64,000 bases of DNA from Sphingobium lactosutens (GCF_013393185.1 NZ_QJQX01000073.1:62001-126000); one strand, 5' to 3'. Numbered from the stretch's first letter, positions 33,662-43,304 are shown. Numbers and translations: made by a program. The notes: generated by a model from the sequence alone, not told the origin.

Positions 33662-36118
33662 TTAGAACTTGAACACCAGCTCACCACCATAGGTCCGCGG
33701 TGCACCCGGAGCGCTGGAAAAAGCGGATCCGGACGCCTGAGCGTAATAGTTGATGTTAAATTTCTCGCCCGTGATGTTCTTCATCCAGAAGCGGATGGTC
33801 AGATGTTCAGCCGCTGCTGGTGTAAAGGAAACGGAGCCGTCCAGCAGGAGGTGGGACGGTTCCTTGATGACGTTGTCGGCATCCCAATTGAACTTACTGG
33901 CCCAGTTGGCGTTCACGTCGAACGAAATATTGCTGTCATCCGCGAGAGTATAGTCATAGCTCAAGCCACCACTGAATTTCCATTTCGAGGCATAGGGCAT
34001 GTAATTGCCAGTAGCATCAACCTGAATAGTATTCAGATTGCCGGCAGCAATCGGCAGCCCGGGAGAAAGGGCCTGGCAGGTTGCCGCATCGACCTGGGGA
34101 TTGGGACAGTAGGAAGGCGCATCCGCGAAATCACGGAATTTCGCGATCAGATATGTCCCGGCCATTCGAAGCGTCAAACCTGGAGCGGCGGCAACCGTCA
34201 AGTCAAACTCGGCGCCCTTGGTTCGCGCCGAACCGGCATTCTTCAGGAACACCAGGCCGTTGCGCTGCGCCTGCACCTGCGGATTGCTGAGGTCGTTCCA
34301 GAACAGTGCGCCGTTCAGGCGGATACGACGATCAGCCAGCTCCGTCTTGAAGCCAATTTCATAGGCATCGACCACTTCAGGCGATAGCGGCTCAGACTGG
34401 TCAAGCGGCAGCGTGTTGAACGTACCTGCCTTGTAGCCGCGACTGTAGTTGGCGTAGACCATCACGTCCTCGGTGAACTTGTGGTCGATCGAAGCTTTCC
34501 ACGTCAACTTCTTGAACGTTTTGCGGGCGACACCGCCGCCAGGCACATTGTCCACCGGCATCTGGGCGCCAGCCACAATGGCATTAGCTGTCGCTGAGTC
34601 GAAGACAGTTCCGTTCGGCGCACCAAATGCAGCCGCGACCGCTGGGACATTCTGAAGTAGGAACGGTAGCTCCGGAACGAACAACGTCGTTGTGGAGCCG
34701 CGGCCTGCCACCTTATCAATCGTGTAGCGTAGGCCGCCCGTCACGTTGGTGTTGTCAGTGATCGGGTAGGTCAGCTGGCCGAAGGCAGCATAGGATTTGA
34801 CGTTCTGCTCACCACGAATGCTGATCGAGTCCACCAGTAGAGCCTGCGTACCCGGACCGTAGATCGTGGTCGGGTCGAAGCCACCATCAGCGTTCAGATA
34901 ATAGAGGCCGGCGATCCAGTTGACAGGCGAACCCGCCTTCGACTTTAGCTGGAACTCCTGGGAAAACTGGTTATCGACAATGTTCAGATCGTAACGCACC
35001 CAGTTATAGGGCGAGTTATTGCCTGCTGAGGCATAAAGCTCGTCATTGTTACGATAGGCCGTGATGCTGACGACATCGGCGAAACCCATTTCATAGTCAA
35101 CGCGACCGGAGAAGCCATAGCCTTCCGAATCGTCATACATCTTCTGCGTGGCGCCCAGAGCGACGTCATAGAAACCGAGCGGCGGAAGTTCCTGCGCTGG
35201 GACAGGGAAATTACCCGAATTACCAAAGCCATTATGCGCCGGATCAGGCGACCCGCCCGGCGTGCCCGGGAAAGGACGCGAGTAGATGCCAATCTGGCTC
35301 CAGCTCTTCTGATAATAGCCGATCAGCTTGACCGAGAGACCATCGGCAGGCTCCCAAAGAATCTTGCCGCGTGCGCTGAAGCTATGGCTCTTCCAATAAT
35401 CGTCATTGCTGGGAAGATAGCCGAGGGACGTATTGAAAGGATCGACCAAAGTGCGATTCTTGCCCCACCCCTTATCCTGATTATGATAGCTGGCGGAGAC
35501 ATTGGCCGCCAGAGTATCCGTGATTGGCATGTTCAGGTAGAATTTGGCGTCCATCGTCTGGTAATTGGCATAACCGAGACGCGCTTCGAGCTCGGCGTGC
35601 TGGCTCGGATCCTTGGTATAGATCGAGATCACGCCGCCTGACGCGTTCCGGCCAAACAACGTACCTTGGGGACCCTTGAGGACCTCGACACGCTCCACGC
35701 TGGCAAGATCGAAGAAAGGCACCGACGCACGGACGAAATATACATCGTCGATATAAACCGGCACGCTAGCTTCGTTGCCCGCCGTAGTGACGGGGTTGCC
35801 GATACCACGAATGAAGGTGGTCACGGTACCCGTCGCTTGACCGATTTGCAGCGCGGGATCGACGCGGTTCAGTTCCTGGACGGTAGCAATACCGACCGAG
35901 GCTAACTGTTCACCCGAAACCGCCGTCACTGAAAGCGGCGTATCCTGGACATTTTGAGAACGCTTCTGTGCGGTAACAACGATGTCCTGAAGCTGGTTTT
36001 CCTGTGCGTTGGCCATCGTGCCGAACAAAGTCGATCCACCAATAGCAGCACAAGACGCCAGCAGAGCCAGACGGGACCTACGCATTGGACGTGTCGAAAA
36101 AACGGATGTCTGAAACAT
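33662..36118 (-). CDS. TonB-dependent receptor
   Basis: About 818 residues, start at 36118 (GGGGAGGG seven bases before) rather than the in-frame ATG at 36133. Signal peptide RRSRLALLASCAAIGGSTLFGTMANAQ; TonB box DIVVTAQKR; plug with TFIRGIGNP and VEVLKGPQGTLFGRNASGGVISI; barrel ending GGELVFKF. Same subfamily as the receptors at 15859 and 60061. The LLM-type gene lies downstream on the same strand. The 260-base gap above it contains TATCGTATGCTTGC (36273-36286), related to the other operator sequences. Confidence 0.93.
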   Translation of the reverse strand: MFQTSVFSTRPMRRSRLALLASCAAIGGSTLFGTMANAQENQLQDIVVTAQKRSQNVQDTPLSVTAVSGEQLASVGIATVQELNRVDPALQIGQATGTVTTFIRGIGNPVTTAGNEASVPVYIDDVYFVRASVPFFDLASVERVEVLKGPQGTLFGRNASGGVISIYTKDPSQHAELEARLGYANYQTMDAKFYLNMPITDTLAANVSASYHNQDKGWGKNRTLVDPFNTSLGYLPSNDDYWKSHSFSARGKILWEPADGLSVKLIGYYQKSWSQIGIYSRPFPGTPGGSPDPAHNGFGNSGNFPVPAQELPPLGFYDVALGATQKMYDDSEGYGFSGRVDYEMGFADVVSITAYRNNDELYASAGNNSPYNWVRYDLNIVDNQFSQEFQLKSKAGSPVNWIAGLYYLNADGGFDPTTIYGPGTQALLVDSISIRGEQNVKSYAAFGQLTYPITDNTNVTGGLRYTIDKVAGRGSTTTLFVPELPFLLQNVPAVAAAFGAPNGTVFDSATANAIVAGAQMPVDNVPGGGVARKTFKKLTWKASIDHKFTEDVMVYANYSRGYKAGTFNTLPLDQSEPLSPEVVDAYEIGFKTELADRRIRLNGALFWNDLSNPQVQAQRNGLVFLKNAGSARTKGAEFDLTVAAAPGLTLRMAGTYLIAKFRDFADAPSYCPNPQVDAATCQALSPGLPIAAGNLNTIQVDATGNYMPYASKWKFSGGLSYDYTLADDSNISFDVNANWASKFNWDADNVIKEPSHLLLDGSVSFTPAAAEHLTIRFWMKNITGEKFNINYYAQASGSAFSSAPGAPRTYGGELVFKF

Positions 36119-36377
36119 TCGCACCCTCCCCATTTCTGTTGTTGATTCCTAATTCAACACAGCCCCGGATTTTTCCTTCGGGCTTATTCTTATTTTTATG
36201 AAATCTACGATTTACAAATAGGATTGTTCAAACCCCAATTCGGAAGCGACGACAGGCCTTTCCATCCAACACTATCGTATGCTTGCTAACCTATACCGGC
36301 TCCGTCGCCAGTCCGCAAGGCGCAATACCGCGTGACCGATCAGCTTTGCAGAAGACACGCGGCACTAATGTCACACC

Positions 36378-37256
36378 TCAGTAATCCTTATGCTCCCACC
36401 ATGGAAAAAATGAAGGCATGTCCGTCGAAACCTGATCCGGGAAATCGGGCGACCGTTTTTCAAGAAAGCTTTGTACGCCTTCGCGAACGTCGAACGCACG
36501 CGAACGCATATAAATACCCTGACTCTCTATCCGATGTGCCTCCATCGGATGGGGCATACTAAAGGAACGCCACAGCATCTGTCGTGTCATTGCAACGGAT
36601 ACAGGAGCCGTGTTCGTTGCAATATCCTTCGCCAAATCTGTCGCAGCCGCCAGCAAATCCTGAGGCTCATGCAGCGATCGGACCAGTCCTGCGGCTTTCG
36701 CTTCCTCGGCGGAGAAGGTCGCACCTATCAATGTCCACTCGAGCGCTTGCGCAATGCCAACGATTCGAGGCAAAAACCAGCTGGATGCCGATTCCGGCAC
36801 TATCCCCCGGCGCGTAAAGGGTAGAGAGAATTTCGCACCAGTCGAAGCAAGACGGAAATCCGCTGCCAACGCCATCGTCACACCCATGCCGGCGGCCGGA
36901 CCATTGAAGGCGACGATCACGGGCTTCACACATTCATATAGCCGCAATGTGATCAGCCCGCCGTAATCACGCGTAGCCGGATCTTTCCAGTCGACTTCCG
37001 TCGACTCATCTTCATCCCTTCGTTCCAGCGACAGGGAGGACTGGCCGGGCGAAAGGTCAGCGCCCGCGCAAAAAGCCCGGCCGGCCCCAGTCAAAATCAA
37101 GGCACGAATGCCATCATCCGAGTCGACCCGATCGAACAACGTCACGAGATCCATAGCCATGACCCGCGTGAAGGCATTGAGCCTGTCGGCACGATCGAAT
37201 GTAATCGTGGCAACATGATGCTGCACGTCAAACCGGAAATGCTGGGGAACATTCAT
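36378..37256 (-). CDS. Enoyl-CoA hydratase/isomerase family protein
   Basis: 292-residue crotonase-fold protein. Oxyanion-hole segments ALILTGAGRAFCAGADLS and VAFNGPAAGMGVTMALAADFRLA are present; the catalytic Glu region reads FTRRGIVPESASSWFLPRIVG. An insert (SLSLERRDEDESTEVDWKD) lies after the first segment, and the C-terminal tail FFPWWEHKDY is unusual. It should hydrate or isomerise an unsaturated CoA ester of the island's substrate. Single gene with an ATGATACGTATCAT palindrome 63 bases upstream. Confidence 0.85.
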   Translation of the reverse strand: MNVPQHFRFDVQHHVATITFDRADRLNAFTRVMAMDLVTLFDRVDSDDGIRALILTGAGRAFCAGADLSPGQSSLSLERRDEDESTEVDWKDPATRDYGGLITLRLYECVKPVIVAFNGPAAGMGVTMALAADFRLASTGAKFSLPFTRRGIVPESASSWFLPRIVGIAQALEWTLIGATFSAEEAKAAGLVRSLHEPQDLLAAATDLAKDIATNTAPVSVAMTRQMLWRSFSMPHPMEAHRIESQGIYMRSRAFDVREGVQSFLEKRSPDFPDQVSTDMPSFFPWWEHKDY

Positions 37257-37318
37257 GCTTCACCTCCCCGGTCATGGCCATTTTCCAGCGGCCAACTTAT
37301 TATAATATGCAAACCATT

Positions 37319-37332
37319 ATGATACGTATCAT
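37319..37332 (-). promoter_or_regulatory. Operator palindrome ATGATACGTATCAT
   Basis: Perfect 14-base inverted repeat upstream of the enoyl-CoA hydratase gene. Closely similar to the palindrome at 38431 in the MarR gene's own control region, so a MarR operator is likely. Confidence 0.65.
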
Positions 37333-37427
37333 ATCTATACTCGCGTCGGTGAGACGACGTTGGTGTTTAGATTATCGCCACGGCAGCGATATGTGCGCCC
37401 GCCATCGCGGGCCGGCGCACACATCGC

Positions 37428-38387
37428 TCAGGCGTCGACCAGCGCACCAATTTCCACATTGGCGAGGCCTTCCTCGCCGGTTTCCTCACATCTCACCCGA
37501 CACATATTCTCGACATTGAGATAGACTTTGGAGCCTGGCTTCTGCGAATGTAGCGGCAGGCGGGCAAAGGCATTGCCCACATCGGCGACAAGCGTGAATT
37601 TCTCACCGCTAAGCGTTGTCGCGCGATAGATCACCTTGTCGGGCATCCCGTCAGGGCCTTCACCGACATGCTCAACGTCCAAGGCCTTCATCACTTCATT
37701 GCCTTCCGGCCGCGCGATATAGCCTTCGGACGTTTGGCTTTCAGGGCGAATAACGTTGCGCACGCGGAACAGGTGGAAGCCCATCTCCTTGAAATTGAAA
37801 AAGGTCCAGTTATGACTGAGCGTCATCTGGTCGTTGCGCATGCCCCAGCTGTGGTCGCGGTAGCCCGAACCATCGACATCGATGGAGGTACCGGCCCACT
37901 CACCCGATTTGAAGGTGACGTTGCCCGTGGCATTCATGCACTGGCCCTGGTGACGGAAGGAGTTGCGCTCGAACGCGGTATTTTCCGACACCGAAAACCA
38001 ATCCGGATTGACGTCGGCACAAGCCTGGAAGTCAAACAGATGCATGCGCCGCGTGAAGTTGAGCACCGCAGAAACATTCTCATCCTCATATTCGACGCGG
38101 AATTCCGCTTGCGGCTTCAGGAAGTGCAGCGCGAGATTGCCGTAATGCAGTTCCTTCTGATGCTCGAAAGGCGACGGCATCGGCACTTCCTTGCCACTGA
38201 TCAGCTTCTTGCCCTTATGCAGAACGGTGAAGGACGCAAAAGCGCGCTCATGTGTAGGTTCTGCCGTGCAATGCGCCAGGCAGCAAATATCCCGTTCGGG
38301 ATCCATGAAAACCCAAAAATAATTTTCCTTCCAGCGCAGCCAGGCACGCGTTGGAACGGTATGAGGATAATCTTCGTGTAGCAGCAT
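37428..38387 (-). CDS. DUF7064/DUF7065-type protein (paralogue 2)
   Basis: 319 residues, beta-rich, without signal peptide. It shares the central motif GYRDHSWGMRNDQ with paralogues 1 and 3 (RDRSWG there) and has the related order WVFMDPERDICCLAHC, KEVPMPSPFEHQKELHYG. Start at 38387 follows CAGGAGT. It is divergent from the MarR gene with a palindrome in the shared gap, so it is probably a direct MarR target. Function unknown; a lipocalin-like pocket for a hydrophobic substrate is an inference from the fold. Confidence 0.72.
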   Translation of the reverse strand: MLLHEDYPHTVPTRAWLRWKENYFWVFMDPERDICCLAHCTAEPTHERAFASFTVLHKGKKLISGKEVPMPSPFEHQKELHYGNLALHFLKPQAEFRVEYEDENVSAVLNFTRRMHLFDFQACADVNPDWFSVSENTAFERNSFRHQGQCMNATGNVTFKSGEWAGTSIDVDGSGYRDHSWGMRNDQMTLSHNWTFFNFKEMGFHLFRVRNVIRPESQTSEGYIARPEGNEVMKALDVEHVGEGPDGMPDKVIYRATTLSGEKFTLVADVGNAFARLPLHSQKPGSKVYLNVENMCRVRCEETGEEGLANVEIGALVDA

Positions 38388-38430
38388 CTGCGCACTCCTG
38401 CAGGCAGCTAATCATACTTTGCTATAAGGT

Positions 38431-38445
38431 ATGATAGCATATCAT
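38431..38445. promoter_or_regulatory. Operator palindrome ATGATAGCATATCAT between marR-type gene and DUF7065-type gene 2
   Basis: Arms ATGATA and TATCAT around GCA, in the 133-base divergent control region. The position suits autoregulation of the MarR gene and control of the opposite gene. Confidence 0.68.
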
Positions 38446-38520
38446 TTACTGGCAACTGATTTTTTGCAAACCATGGAATTTTGCTTGTTTTTGTTTTACG
38501 GCAAGCATCTGCAAAACGCC

Positions 38521-39042
38521 ATGGAGTGCCAAAGGGTGACTAAATCGACAAAGAAAACGGGAGTTAGCACGACCAGCGGGACGCCGCAGCGGCCCGTTGT
38601 CAAACCGTTTCGTTTCGGATTTCTTGTACATGACGTTTCGCGCATGCGGAACACTTTGTTCGACGAGGCCATGCGTCCCCATGGCGTGACCCGTTCGCAA
38701 TGGTCGGTACTGGCGAATTTGTCGCGCGCGGGGCGCGATGGGATGATGCAGGTCGATATTTCGCGGCTCATGGACGTCGGGAAGGTCACGATAGGCGGAT
38801 TGATCGACAGGCTGGAGTCCGCGGGTTATGTCGAACGCCGAATGGACACGGAAGATCGTCGAGCGCGGCGCGTCTTCATCACGGACAAAGGATTTGAGGT
38901 CATCACGCAGATGCAAAAGGCAGGCGCCAAGCTGAACCGATCCATTCTGGCAGGTGTTTCTCCAGAGCATCAACGGATCACGGAAGACGCACTCGCACAG
39001 GTGAAAGCGAATATCCGCAATCTTTTGAATGATGAAGATTAA
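38521..39042 (+). CDS. MarR family transcriptional regulator
   Basis: About 173 residues. The winged helix can be followed: RNTLFDEAMRPHGVTRSQWSVLANLSR, recognition helix MQVDISRLMDVGKVTIGGLIDRLESAG, wing VERRMDTEDRRARRVFITDKG, and the C-terminal dimer helix. An N-terminal tail of about 30 residues (TKSTKKTGVSTTSG) is basic and flexible. The reading frame is open from 38431, but that ATG lies inside the operator, so a start at 38521 (or a GTG at 38536) is preferred. MarR proteins in such islands usually repress until an aromatic acid or CoA ester binds. Confidence 0.87.
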   Translation: MECQRVTKSTKKTGVSTTSGTPQRPVVKPFRFGFLVHDVSRMRNTLFDEAMRPHGVTRSQWSVLANLSRAGRDGMMQVDISRLMDVGKVTIGGLIDRLESAGYVERRMDTEDRRARRVFITDKGFEVITQMQKAGAKLNRSILAGVSPEHQRITEDALAQVKANIRNLLNDED

Positions 39043-39061
39043 GAGGACTGTCATCTCCCGC

Positions 39062-39754
39062 TCAGCCTTCCGCCGATAGCCCCTCCGCACTTTCAAGATA
39101 TCGTGCCAAGCGGGTGAGAAAGTCACCCGCGGGACCGCCGTCGATCACACGATGGTCCACGGTCAGCGACAGCCCCATTACCGGTCGGACGACCAGCGTC
39201 TCCCCGTCCTCGGCAACCCAAGGCTTTGGCGCGATCCGGCCAAGGCCGATGATCGTTTGCTGGGGATAGGTTAAAATCGGCGTAAAATGCTCGACGCGCG
39301 TTAGGCCAAGATTGGTCAGCGTCACGGTCGCGCCGGTCAGCTCCGCTATGGTCAGTTTGTTGATCTTTGCCCGAGCCAGCAGCTCCGCCCGGCGTTCGGC
39401 GATGTCGGGTACGGAAAGCCGTTCCACATTGAACACAGCAGGCGCCACTAGGGCGCCCGGCAAGGCAATGGCGCAGCCGATATGATATTCGTCATGCAAC
39501 TCGATGCCGGCCGGGGTCTCAACCCCGTTGAACACCGGAAAATGGGGAAGAACCCTGGAGACCGCCTTGGCAATCAGATCCTCATAGCCGACCTTGGCGC
39601 CAGCCGATTTCCAGGAACCGCGGGCGGCAACCAATGCGCTAACGTCGACATCGCAGAAGAAGCTGAGCTGCGCCGTCTTCTCCAGGCTTTCCATCATTTT
39701 CTGAGCGATGATGCCGCGGATGCCTGTGAGTTTAAGGATGTCGGTAACCGCCAC
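39062..39754 (-). CDS. Stand-alone 2-oxoacid dehydrogenase E2 catalytic domain
   Basis: 230 residues comprising only the trimeric acyltransferase core of E2 proteins: QKMMESLEKTAQLSFFCDVDV at the start and the active-site VDHRVIDGGPAGDF (His201, Asp205) near the end. The lipoyl and E1/E3-binding domains found in pyruvate or branched-chain complexes are missing, and no E1 or E3 gene is near. It might work as a free CoA acyltransferase in the pathway, as has been seen for other orphan crotonase- or chloramphenicol-acetyltransferase-like folds. GTG start after GGGAG. Divergent from the enoyl-CoA hydratase at 39873. Confidence 0.8.
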   Translation of the reverse strand: MAVTDILKLTGIRGIIAQKMMESLEKTAQLSFFCDVDVSALVAARGSWKSAGAKVGYEDLIAKAVSRVLPHFPVFNGVETPAGIELHDEYHIGCAIALPGALVAPAVFNVERLSVPDIAERRAELLARAKINKLTIAELTGATVTLTNLGLTRVEHFTPILTYPQQTIIGLGRIAPKPWVAEDGETLVVRPVMGLSLTVDHRVIDGGPAGDFLTRLARYLESAEGLSAEG

Positions 39755-39872
39755 GAATCGCTCCCAAAGCCGTAATTTTAATTTGCATATATATAATATA
39801 GTAGCGTATCAATCCTTTGCTTGATCGAAGACATGGTGAACTTCGCGCAATTTGGGAATCAGCAGGTCAGTC

Positions 39873-40658
39873 ATGATAGAACAGGGCCACTTTTACGCGC
39901 TTGCCGTTGAAGACGGCATCGCAACCGTCACCATTGATCGCACCAACCGAATGAATTCGCTGCATCCTGCGTCCCATCATGAGTTGAATAGCCTGTTCGA
40001 CCGGTTGCCCACGATGACCGGAGTTCGGGTCGTGATCATAACGGGGGCCGGCGATCGCGCTTTCTGTTCCGGCTATGACCTGAAGGACAATCTGGAAACC
40101 GGCATCATGGAAGTCGGGCAGGCGGGCTTTGCCGGTTTCAACGGCCGCGCGACCTACCCGCTGCCAGTCATTGCCGCCGTCAACGGCATGGCGTTGGGCG
40201 GAGGCTTTGAACTCGCGCTGGCCTGCGATTTCATCATCGCCTCCACCAAAGCAACCTTTGGCCTGCCCGAACCCAAGGTCGGCTGGGCCGCAGCTGGTGG
40301 TGGCCTTCAGCGCCTGCCCCGCGCCGTGGGCATGAAACGAGCGATGGATATCATCCTCACCGCGCGGACCGTGAGCGCGCTGGAAGCCCTGAGCATCGGC
40401 CTGGCGAGCGAAGTCGTGCCGCCAGAGGAACTGATGCCGGCGGCGCGGCGCTGGGCGGAACAGATCGTCTCCTGCGCGCCGATCGCCATTCGCTGTTCAA
40501 AGGACATCGCCTATGGCTCGTTCGATCTGCCGGATCTCGCTTCCGCGCTCGACATTCGCCATTTCCCGACACTGCAAGAGGTGATGGACAGCAAGGACGC
40601 AGCGGAAGGCAAACGAGCCTTTGTCGAAAGGCGGCCGCCGCAATGGGCAGGGAAATAG
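39873..40658 (+). CDS. Enoyl-CoA hydratase/isomerase family protein
   Basis: About 261 residues. Oxyanion-hole strands VVIITGAGDRAFCSGYDLKDN and IAAVNGMALGGGFELALACDFIIA, then FGLPEPKVGWAAAGGGLQRLPRAVG, where the usual catalytic Glu pair is only partly kept (Glu in PEPK present, the second replaced by Ala/Gly). This could mean isomerase or lyase rather than hydratase activity. First of five plus-strand genes (to 44423) with short gaps, apparently one operon. Confidence 0.86.
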   Translation: MIEQGHFYALAVEDGIATVTIDRTNRMNSLHPASHHELNSLFDRLPTMTGVRVVIITGAGDRAFCSGYDLKDNLETGIMEVGQAGFAGFNGRATYPLPVIAAVNGMALGGGFELALACDFIIASTKATFGLPEPKVGWAAAGGGLQRLPRAVGMKRAMDIILTARTVSALEALSIGLASEVVPPEELMPAARRWAEQIVSCAPIAIRCSKDIAYGSFDLPDLASALDIRHFPTLQEVMDSKDAAEGKRAFVERRPPQWAGK

Positions 40659-40685
40659 GACGACAAAAGAAACGGGAGAAATCCA

Positions 40686-41066
40686 ATGATGACGAATCGC
40701 GATCGGGTTCTGGCCTTCATCGAGCTTTGGAGTCGCCGCGATCTGGACGCCATCGTGGCGGCGATGACGGACGATTGCTTCTACCATAATATCCCCTGGC
40801 CACCGCTGGTCGGACACGATGCGATCCGCGAGGGACTGGCGATGTTCGTTGGCGATGCCGAAGCGATCGACTGGCGCGTCCTGCATGTCGCCGAAACATC
40901 CGATGGCGCCGTGCTGACGGAGCGGCTGGATCGCTTTCTCATCGGGGGCCAATGGATCGAAATGCCGGTCATGGGCACATTTGAACTGCGCGACGGCCTG
41001 ATCGCCCGCTGGCGCGACTATTTCGATTCAGTCCAGTTCCAGCAAGCAATGGCCACGCTGGGATAA
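40686..41066 (+). CDS. Limonene-1,2-epoxide-hydrolase-like protein
   Basis: 126 residues with the NTF2-like fold of limonene epoxide hydrolase. The complete catalytic set is readable: Tyr33 and Asn35 (FYHNIPW) and the Arg80-Asp82...Asp111 triad (TERLDRF and WRDYFD). These match Tyr53, Asn55, Arg99, Asp101 and Asp132 of the Rhodococcus enzyme. So hydrolysis of an epoxide on a cyclic terpene-like compound to a trans-diol is likely. Second gene of the operon, 27 bases after the enoyl-CoA hydratase. A paralogue with the same residues is at 62538. Confidence 0.8.
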   Translation: MMTNRDRVLAFIELWSRRDLDAIVAAMTDDCFYHNIPWPPLVGHDAIREGLAMFVGDAEAIDWRVLHVAETSDGAVLTERLDRFLIGGQWIEMPVMGTFELRDGLIARWRDYFDSVQFQQAMATLG

Positions 41067-41143
41067 GCAAGGCATTGCAGTCTTCGGACAAAGCATATAG
41101 TACGCTTACGGACCAACCGGTAGCGGACTAAGTGAGGGACCAT

Positions 41144-42232
41144 ATGACGATCGGCGTCGGTATCATCGGCGTAGCACCGGGGCGTAGTTGGGCGGCTTTG
41201 TCCCATATCCCCGCGCTCAGGGTACTACCTGATTACGAGATTCGCGCGCTCAGCACGACTCGACAGGAAAGTGCATCGGCCGCAGCCGCCGAATTCGGCG
41301 TGGCGAAGGCCTATGACAATCATCAAGCGCTGGTGAACGACCCGGACGTAGATCTGGTCGTCGTGACGGTCAAGGTTCCCCATCATCTGGAACTCGTCAC
41401 CGCCGCGATCGAGGCGGGGAAGCATGTCTATTGCGAATGGCCGTTGGGCAATGGCCTGGCCGAGGCCGAGCGCATGGCTGCGATCGCCCGCGAAAAGGGC
41501 GTGATCGGCGCCGTCGGCCTGCAGGCCTGCGCCGCCCCCAGCTTCAACTATGTGCGCGACCTGATCGCCGACGGCTATGTCGGTACGGTCCTGTCGACCA
41601 CGCTGGTCGGATCGGGCATGAACTGGGGCGCGTTCATCGACCAGCCCAACGCCTATACGGCGGACAAGGCCAACGGCGCGACCCTGCTGACGATCCCCTT
41701 TGGTCACACCATCGATGCGGTGGCGATGTGCCTGGGCGAATTCACATCGCTGACGGCCACGCTCGCCAACCGGCGCGACAGCTTCACCCTGGTTCCGGAG
41801 GGCAAGCAGATGCCAATGACGGCCGAGGATCAGATCATGGTGACGGGCACGCTGGAAGGCGGCGCTGTCGCCACCGTCCATTATCGCGGGGGTGCTTCGC
41901 GGGGGACCAATTTCCGTTGGGAAATCAACGGAACGCAAGGCGATATCGTCGCTACCGCCGATGCAGGCCATGCACAGATGTTCCCGCTGACCCTGTTCGG
42001 CGGTCGCGACGGCGATCAAGCCGTGGCCCCGCTGACGGTGCCCACTCAATATAAATGGACGCCGGACGTATCGCCCTTCGCGGAGAATGTAGCGCAGGCT
42101 TATGCTCGCCTGGCCAATGATCTGCGCGACGGCACATCGACATGCCCCACTTTCGAGCATGCGGTGAAGCGGCATCGCCTGATCGACGCCATTGAAAAGT
42201 CCGCAGCCAGCGGCACCCGCGTCACGGTCTAG
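41144..42232 (+). CDS. Gfo/Idh/MocA family oxidoreductase
   Basis: About 362 residues. N-terminal Rossmann domain (GVGIIGVAPGRSWAALSHIPAL), and the family EKP-like motif reads CEWPLGNGLAEAERM (Glu-Trp-Pro, Lys replaced by Trp). The C-terminal sheet includes GATLLTIPFGHTIDAVAMCLGEF with the conserved HxxD. Members oxidise sugars, inositol or dihydrodiols (trans-1,2-dihydrobenzenediol dehydrogenase belongs here); beside an epoxide hydrolase a diol substrate is attractive. ATG at 41144 after GAGGG; an in-frame GTG is at 41132. A GCATATAGTACGC element lies just upstream (41093-41105), so an internal promoter is possible. Confidence 0.85.
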   Translation: MTIGVGIIGVAPGRSWAALSHIPALRVLPDYEIRALSTTRQESASAAAAEFGVAKAYDNHQALVNDPDVDLVVVTVKVPHHLELVTAAIEAGKHVYCEWPLGNGLAEAERMAAIAREKGVIGAVGLQACAAPSFNYVRDLIADGYVGTVLSTTLVGSGMNWGAFIDQPNAYTADKANGATLLTIPFGHTIDAVAMCLGEFTSLTATLANRRDSFTLVPEGKQMPMTAEDQIMVTGTLEGGAVATVHYRGGASRGTNFRWEINGTQGDIVATADAGHAQMFPLTLFGGRDGDQAVAPLTVPTQYKWTPDVSPFAENVAQAYARLANDLRDGTSTCPTFEHAVKRHRLIDAIEKSAASGTRVTV

Positions 42233-42286
42233 TTGACCGGTAGCGCCTTATTATCCAAGTCAAACATCAAGAGCGAGGAATGAAAA

Positions 42287-43186
42287 ATGAGTTTTCTTGA
42301 AGGGAGGGTGGCCATCGTCACCGGCGGTGGTCGCGGCGTCGGCCGCACCTATGCGCTCAAGCTGGCCGAACATGGCGCCAAGGTCGTCGTCAACGACCTT
42401 GGCGGCGATGCATCCGGCGGCGGCGCCGATCTGACGCCCGCACAGGAAGTCGTCGAGGAAATCAAGTCGCGCGGCGGTGAGGCCATCGTGAATGGCGGCG
42501 ACGTTTCAAACTGGGAAAACGCCAAGGCCATGGTGGAGCAGGCCGTCGACACGTTCGGCCGCCTGGACATCCTCGTCAACAACGCCGGCATCCTGCGCGA
42601 CCGCATGCTGGTCAACATGACCGAGGAAGAATGGGACATCGTCGTCAAGGTGCATCTGAAGGGCACGTTCGCGCCGACCCATCATGCCGCCAACTACTGG
42701 CGCATGGAAAGCAAGGCCGGTCGCCAGCCTGACGCACGCGTCATCAACACGACGTCGCACTCGGCGCTCTATGCCAATATCGGCCAGGCCAATTATGCTG
42801 CGGCCAAGGGCGGCATCGCCAGCTTCAGTCAGGTCGCCGCACGCGAATTGCAGCGCATCGGCGTCACCGTGAACGCCATCGCGCCCCGCGCCGAGACCCG
42901 CATGACCGCTGGTCTGCGGGAATGGACCCCTGAGCAGCTGGAACGCCGCGATCCGGAATGGATCGCCGGTTTCGTCGCCTGGCTGGCCAGCGCGGAAGCC
43001 AGCAATGTCAGCGGCCGCGTATTCGAAGTGTGGGGCTACGGCATCACTGTCGCGGAAAGCTGGCAGCATGGCCCGAGCTGCGAAGCGTCGAAGGATCCCT
43101 CGGTTCTGGGTGAGCGCGTTGCCAAGATCCTGAAGTTCGCCCGCTCCAACGCCGGCATCAATCCGGGTGAATGGCTCGATCCCTGA
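42287..43186 (+). CDS. SDR resembling the hydroxyacyl-CoA dehydrogenase of multifunctional enzyme 2
   Basis: 299 residues. TGGGRGVGRTYALKLAEHGAKVVVNDLGG, with its long NDLGGDASGGG insertion, is typical of peroxisomal-type (HSD17B4-like) 3-hydroxyacyl-CoA dehydrogenases. Catalytic Ser in NTTSHSA and YAAAK follow. Expected to oxidise a 3-hydroxyacyl-CoA formed by one of the hydratases here, giving a 3-ketoacyl-CoA. Co-directional with the Gfo-type and OYE genes; a GGATCA...TGATCC hairpin lies in the 118-base gap after it. Confidence 0.86.
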   Translation: MSFLEGRVAIVTGGGRGVGRTYALKLAEHGAKVVVNDLGGDASGGGADLTPAQEVVEEIKSRGGEAIVNGGDVSNWENAKAMVEQAVDTFGRLDILVNNAGILRDRMLVNMTEEEWDIVVKVHLKGTFAPTHHAANYWRMESKAGRQPDARVINTTSHSALYANIGQANYAAAKGGIASFSQVAARELQRIGVTVNAIAPRAETRMTAGLREWTPEQLERRDPEWIAGFVAWLASAEASNVSGRVFEVWGYGITVAESWQHGPSCEASKDPSVLGERVAKILKFARSNAGINPGEWLDP

Positions 43187-43304
43187 TCGAAGGCATCTGA
43201 TCGGATCAGGGGGCAGCGCTCAAGCGCTCCTCCCTTGATCCTCATCCACAGCGCGATGGCACTCTGACCCGTGCTGCCGCCTTGTTTGTAGAAAGCCTCC
43301 TGTC

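Noticed and set aside
43187..43304. Terminator between the SDR and OYE genes
   Set aside because: The GGATCA...TGATCC pairing is present, but the stem is interrupted and no T-run follows.
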